A DNA stretch of 32,458 bases from Acidobacteriota bacterium. Lineage in GTDB: Bacteria > Acidobacteriota > Thermoanaerobaculia > Thermoanaerobaculales > Sulfomarinibacteraceae. The stretch lies in the NCBI GenBank assembly GCA_022340775.1, contig JAJDNH010000121.1:1-32458 (forward strand). The letters run 5' to 3'. Under the pieces are notes generated by a model. That model did not search any database, was not told the DNA's origin, and saw only the letters and a program-made list of their open reading frames with translations. The position numbers and the translations under genes were made by a program. Positions 31,067 to 32,458 of the stretch are shown here, one piece after another; position 1 is the first letter of the stretch; each line of letters starts with the position of its first letter.

Positions 31067-31795
31067 GTGGCGGCGCGGGTCCTTGCCGTCGGATCGCTGG
31101 GGCTGGCAGCACTGGTGGCGTTGAGCAGTTGCCGGAGCGCCGCCCCGCCGGTGGTCACGGCTGACCAGCTCCAGGGCGGCGTTACCGTGCTGACCCGCCC
31201 ACTGCCGGGCGACCTGGCTGCGCTCTACCGCCTCCGCGTACCCTCATCGGGCGGGCTCCGTTTGTCGGTCCTGACCAAGGGCGCAGACGGCAGAATGACG
31301 ATCAGCGAGCCGTTCGGAAGCGCCGCCAGCATCACCGCGTGGCGAGACGGCCAAACTCCCGAGCTGCTCGACCTGCGGCGCGGCTGCCGCCTCGAGGTCG
31401 GCGATGTGTCGGCGGTCATCGGCGTCGCCCGCCTGCCGCTGCCGCAAGCCGTGCGCCTGCTGGGCGGTCGTCTGCCGGTCCTCGGCGGCGACCGCATCGA
31501 GGCATCGTCGGGGGGTTGGGTGCAGATCCGTGGCGACGGCTGGAGCTGCCGGGCCCGTGTCGCTACCGACCCCTGGCGGGTTGTCGAGGTCGACGGCCCG
31601 CTCGGGACCGAGGCCCCGACGTGGCGGCTGCGCCTGAGCCATCACACCTCGTCGGTGCCCGGCTCCATCCGCCTCGACCGCTCCGACGGCGATTGGGCCG
31701 AGCTCGAGCTGGTGCGGCTGGAGTGGAACAGCGTGAAGCAGCTGCCGGAGCTGCCGAAGTTGCCGGTTTGCGAGGAGCCCCACCCCCCCCGGTGA
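31067..31795 (+). CDS. LolB-like outer-membrane lipoprotein (putative)
   Basis: A 242-residue lipoprotein: signal MAARVLAVGSLGLAALVALSSC with a good lipobox (LSSC), then a beta-rich domain. LYRLRVPSSGGLRLSVLTKG, ITISEPFGSAASITAW-type strands and LPLPQAVRLLGGRLPVL match the general plan of LolB/LolA-like barrels (an lR-x-evl strand, a Gly loop, and a helix containing LLGGRLP). LolB inserts lipoproteins into the outer membrane; overall similarity is weak, so the family call is tentative. GTG 31067 is set by GGAGG 9 bases upstream. It is co-transcribed with the TPR gene. Its TGA stop lies inside the first unit of octamer array O4. Confidence 0.6.
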   Translation: MAARVLAVGSLGLAALVALSSCRSAAPPVVTADQLQGGVTVLTRPLPGDLAALYRLRVPSSGGLRLSVLTKGADGRMTISEPFGSAASITAWRDGQTPELLDLRRGCRLEVGDVSAVIGVARLPLPQAVRLLGGRLPVLGGDRIEASSGGWVQIRGDGWSCRARVATDPWRVVEVDGPLGTEAPTWRLRLSHHTSSVPGSIRLDRSDGDWAELELVRLEWNSVKQLPELPKLPVCEEPHPPR

Positions 31796-31822
31796 CGGAG
31801 TGACGAAGTGACGGAGTGACGG
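31791..31822. repeat. Octamer array O4 (four AGTGACGG-type units)
   Basis: GGTGACGG, AGTGACGA, AGTGACGG, AGTGACGG. The lipoprotein stop codon (31793-31795) is within the first unit. As after the metal transporter, it is followed by CCCACCCGGAGGAGGG, a heptamer array and element B. Confidence 0.85.
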
Positions 31823-31847
31823 AGACCGCCACCCACCCGGAGGAGGG

Positions 31848-31875
31848 AAGACGGGAGACGGAAGACGGGAGACGC
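31848..31875. repeat. Heptamer array (four AAGACGG/GAGACGG units)
   Basis: AAGACGG, GAGACGG, AAGACGG, GAGACGC: exactly four 7-base units, same number and position as the array at 23142-23169. Confidence 0.75.
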
Positions 31876-32205
31876 TCCCCCACCCACCCGCAGAACGCGT
31901 CCGTAGGGCCCTTCGGAGAATCGTGCGCTCAAACGGGCGTACCGTCCTTGATGTTTCTCTGAAGCGCGTTCACGAGCCCTAGGCCTCGGCGAGAAACGTC
32001 AAGGGAGGTAACCTCGGCCTTTGGCGCGCGGAAAAGACGCCTCACGGTTGGAGGAGGCGGCCCGAGCGGCTTCCGGCGGTCGCCGCGAGGTCGGTGATCT
32101 CTTCTCACGGCCTCGCGACCGCCGGAAACGCGAGGCGTGCGGTCATCTTGTGACCGCCCGGCCGCCGGAACTCCGGAGAACCGTTCCCAGGGCGCTTGAG
32201 AATCC
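31875..32205 (+). repeat. Structured element B, copy 3
   Basis: It starts with CCCCCACCCACCCGCAGA. H1: CCTTGATGTTTCTC (31946-31959) with GAGAAACGTCAAGG (31991-32004). H2: TTCCGGCGGTCGCCGCGAGG (32071-32090) with CCTCGCGACCGCCGGAA (32111-32127). H3: GCGGTCA-TCTTG-TGACCGC (32139-32157). Order and spacing of the hairpins match copies 1 and 2. Blocks shared with copy 2 include CGCTCAAACGGGCGT (31927-31941), GGCCTTTGGCG and GAGGCGTGCGGTCA. No gene is supported in this interval on either strand. Confidence 0.75.
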
Positions 32206-32212
32206 CTGCCCC

Positions 32213-32322
32213 GGCAGATCCGCGGCCTACGGCCGCGCCTCTCGGGGACGGTCAGCCCGGTCTCGAGGAGGACCTCGGCCCGGCCTTCCCGCCCCCGAGA
32301 GGCCGCTCCGCTCGGATCTGCC
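32213..32322. repeat. Large inverted repeat after element B copy 3
   Basis: GGCAGATCCG (32213-32222) pairs with CGGATCTGCC (32313-32322), and inside it GCGCCTCTCGGGG pairs with CCCCGAGAGGCCGC, giving a 110-base branched hairpin. From 32323 to the window end I see only a smaller CCCTCC/GGAGGG inverted repeat with a T-rich loop (near 32350-32374), and no gene. Confidence 0.65.
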
Positions 32323-32458
32323 TTCCCCATGTCCCTAGATATGAGTGAGCCCCCCTCCTTTTTCGATAGGGGAGGGATCGCGCAGGAGCGCCCTCTCGCA
32401 CCCCGCCCCTGCGCTCGCTTCGTCGGCACGACGACGAGGTCAGTGCACTCCTCGCTCG

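Overview
The window is about 32.5 kb of GC-rich bacterial chromosome. It is densely packed with chromosomal genes and has no rRNA, tRNA, phage, integrase, transposase or CRISPR array that I can see. The gene styles (a GspA/GspB pair whose GspB begins SLISEALRKARQEA, a fused sucrose-phosphate synthase/phosphatase, REC-PAS-kinase signalling, many structured intergenic repeats) fit an uncultured Acidobacteriota-like or deltaproteobacterium-like organism. That assignment is inference from style, not from a marker gene.

Layout. 1-2676 (+): the 3' end of a PDZ-domain protein (possibly ChaN-like), then an overlapping GspA-type ATPase/GspB-type pair linked to type II secretion. 2822-6431 (-): a two-gene signalling operon of a REC-PAS-histidine kinase followed by a REC-PAS-GGDEF-EAL protein. 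6782-8221 (-): a long pentapeptide-repeat protein. 8328-10517 (+): a divergently placed subtilisin-family protease. 10794-16323 (+): a tightly overlapping sucrose operon of PfkB sugar kinase, SPS-SPP fusion and sucrose synthase, behind a strong sigma70-like promoter and a leader of about 245 nt. 16440-17861 (-): an aldehyde dehydrogenase, divergent from a Cas4-like PD-(D/E)XK nuclease (17921-18733, +). 19064-21859 (-): an operon of NhaD/CitMHS-type ion transporter, unknown protein and SAM hydroxide adenosyltransferase. 21991-23058 (+): a predicted metal transporter. 23853-24611 (-): a Nif3-like protein, divergent from a BMP-type lipoprotein (24662-25642, +). 25973-26218 (-): a small holin-like membrane protein, divergent from a secreted EEP-superfamily hydrolase (26317-27351, +). 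27734-29092 (-): a DEAD-box-family helicase with a DECD box, divergent from a TPR protein plus LolB-like lipoprotein pair (29162-31795, +).

How genes work together. The sucrose genes form a complete cycle. SPS-SPP makes sucrose from NDP-glucose and fructose-6-phosphate, sucrose synthase splits it to NDP-glucose and fructose, and the kinase returns fructose to fructose-6-phosphate. Sucrose may therefore be a compatible solute or a carbon/energy buffer. The kinase and the GGDEF-EAL protein probably form one c-di-GMP signalling route.

The most unusual content is non-coding. All six convergent gene junctions, and the 3' end of the last gene, carry structured repeats that start at or just after a stop codon. 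I distinguish (i) octamer arrays of period 8 in three sequence flavours; (ii) element A, three copies of 150-180 nt folding into one long hairpin with changed but still paired stems; (iii) element B, three copies of about 330 nt with three hairpins whose stems differ between copies but stay complementary, in two copies preceded by an octamer array, a CCCACCCGGAGGAGGG box and four heptamers. Co-directional and divergent gaps lack these repeats. A second theme is that most first genes of transcription units have a -10-like hexamer only 6-9 nt before the start codon and no Shine-Dalgarno sequence, which suggests leaderless mRNAs, whereas most genes inside operons have Shine-Dalgarno sequences or overlap their neighbour.
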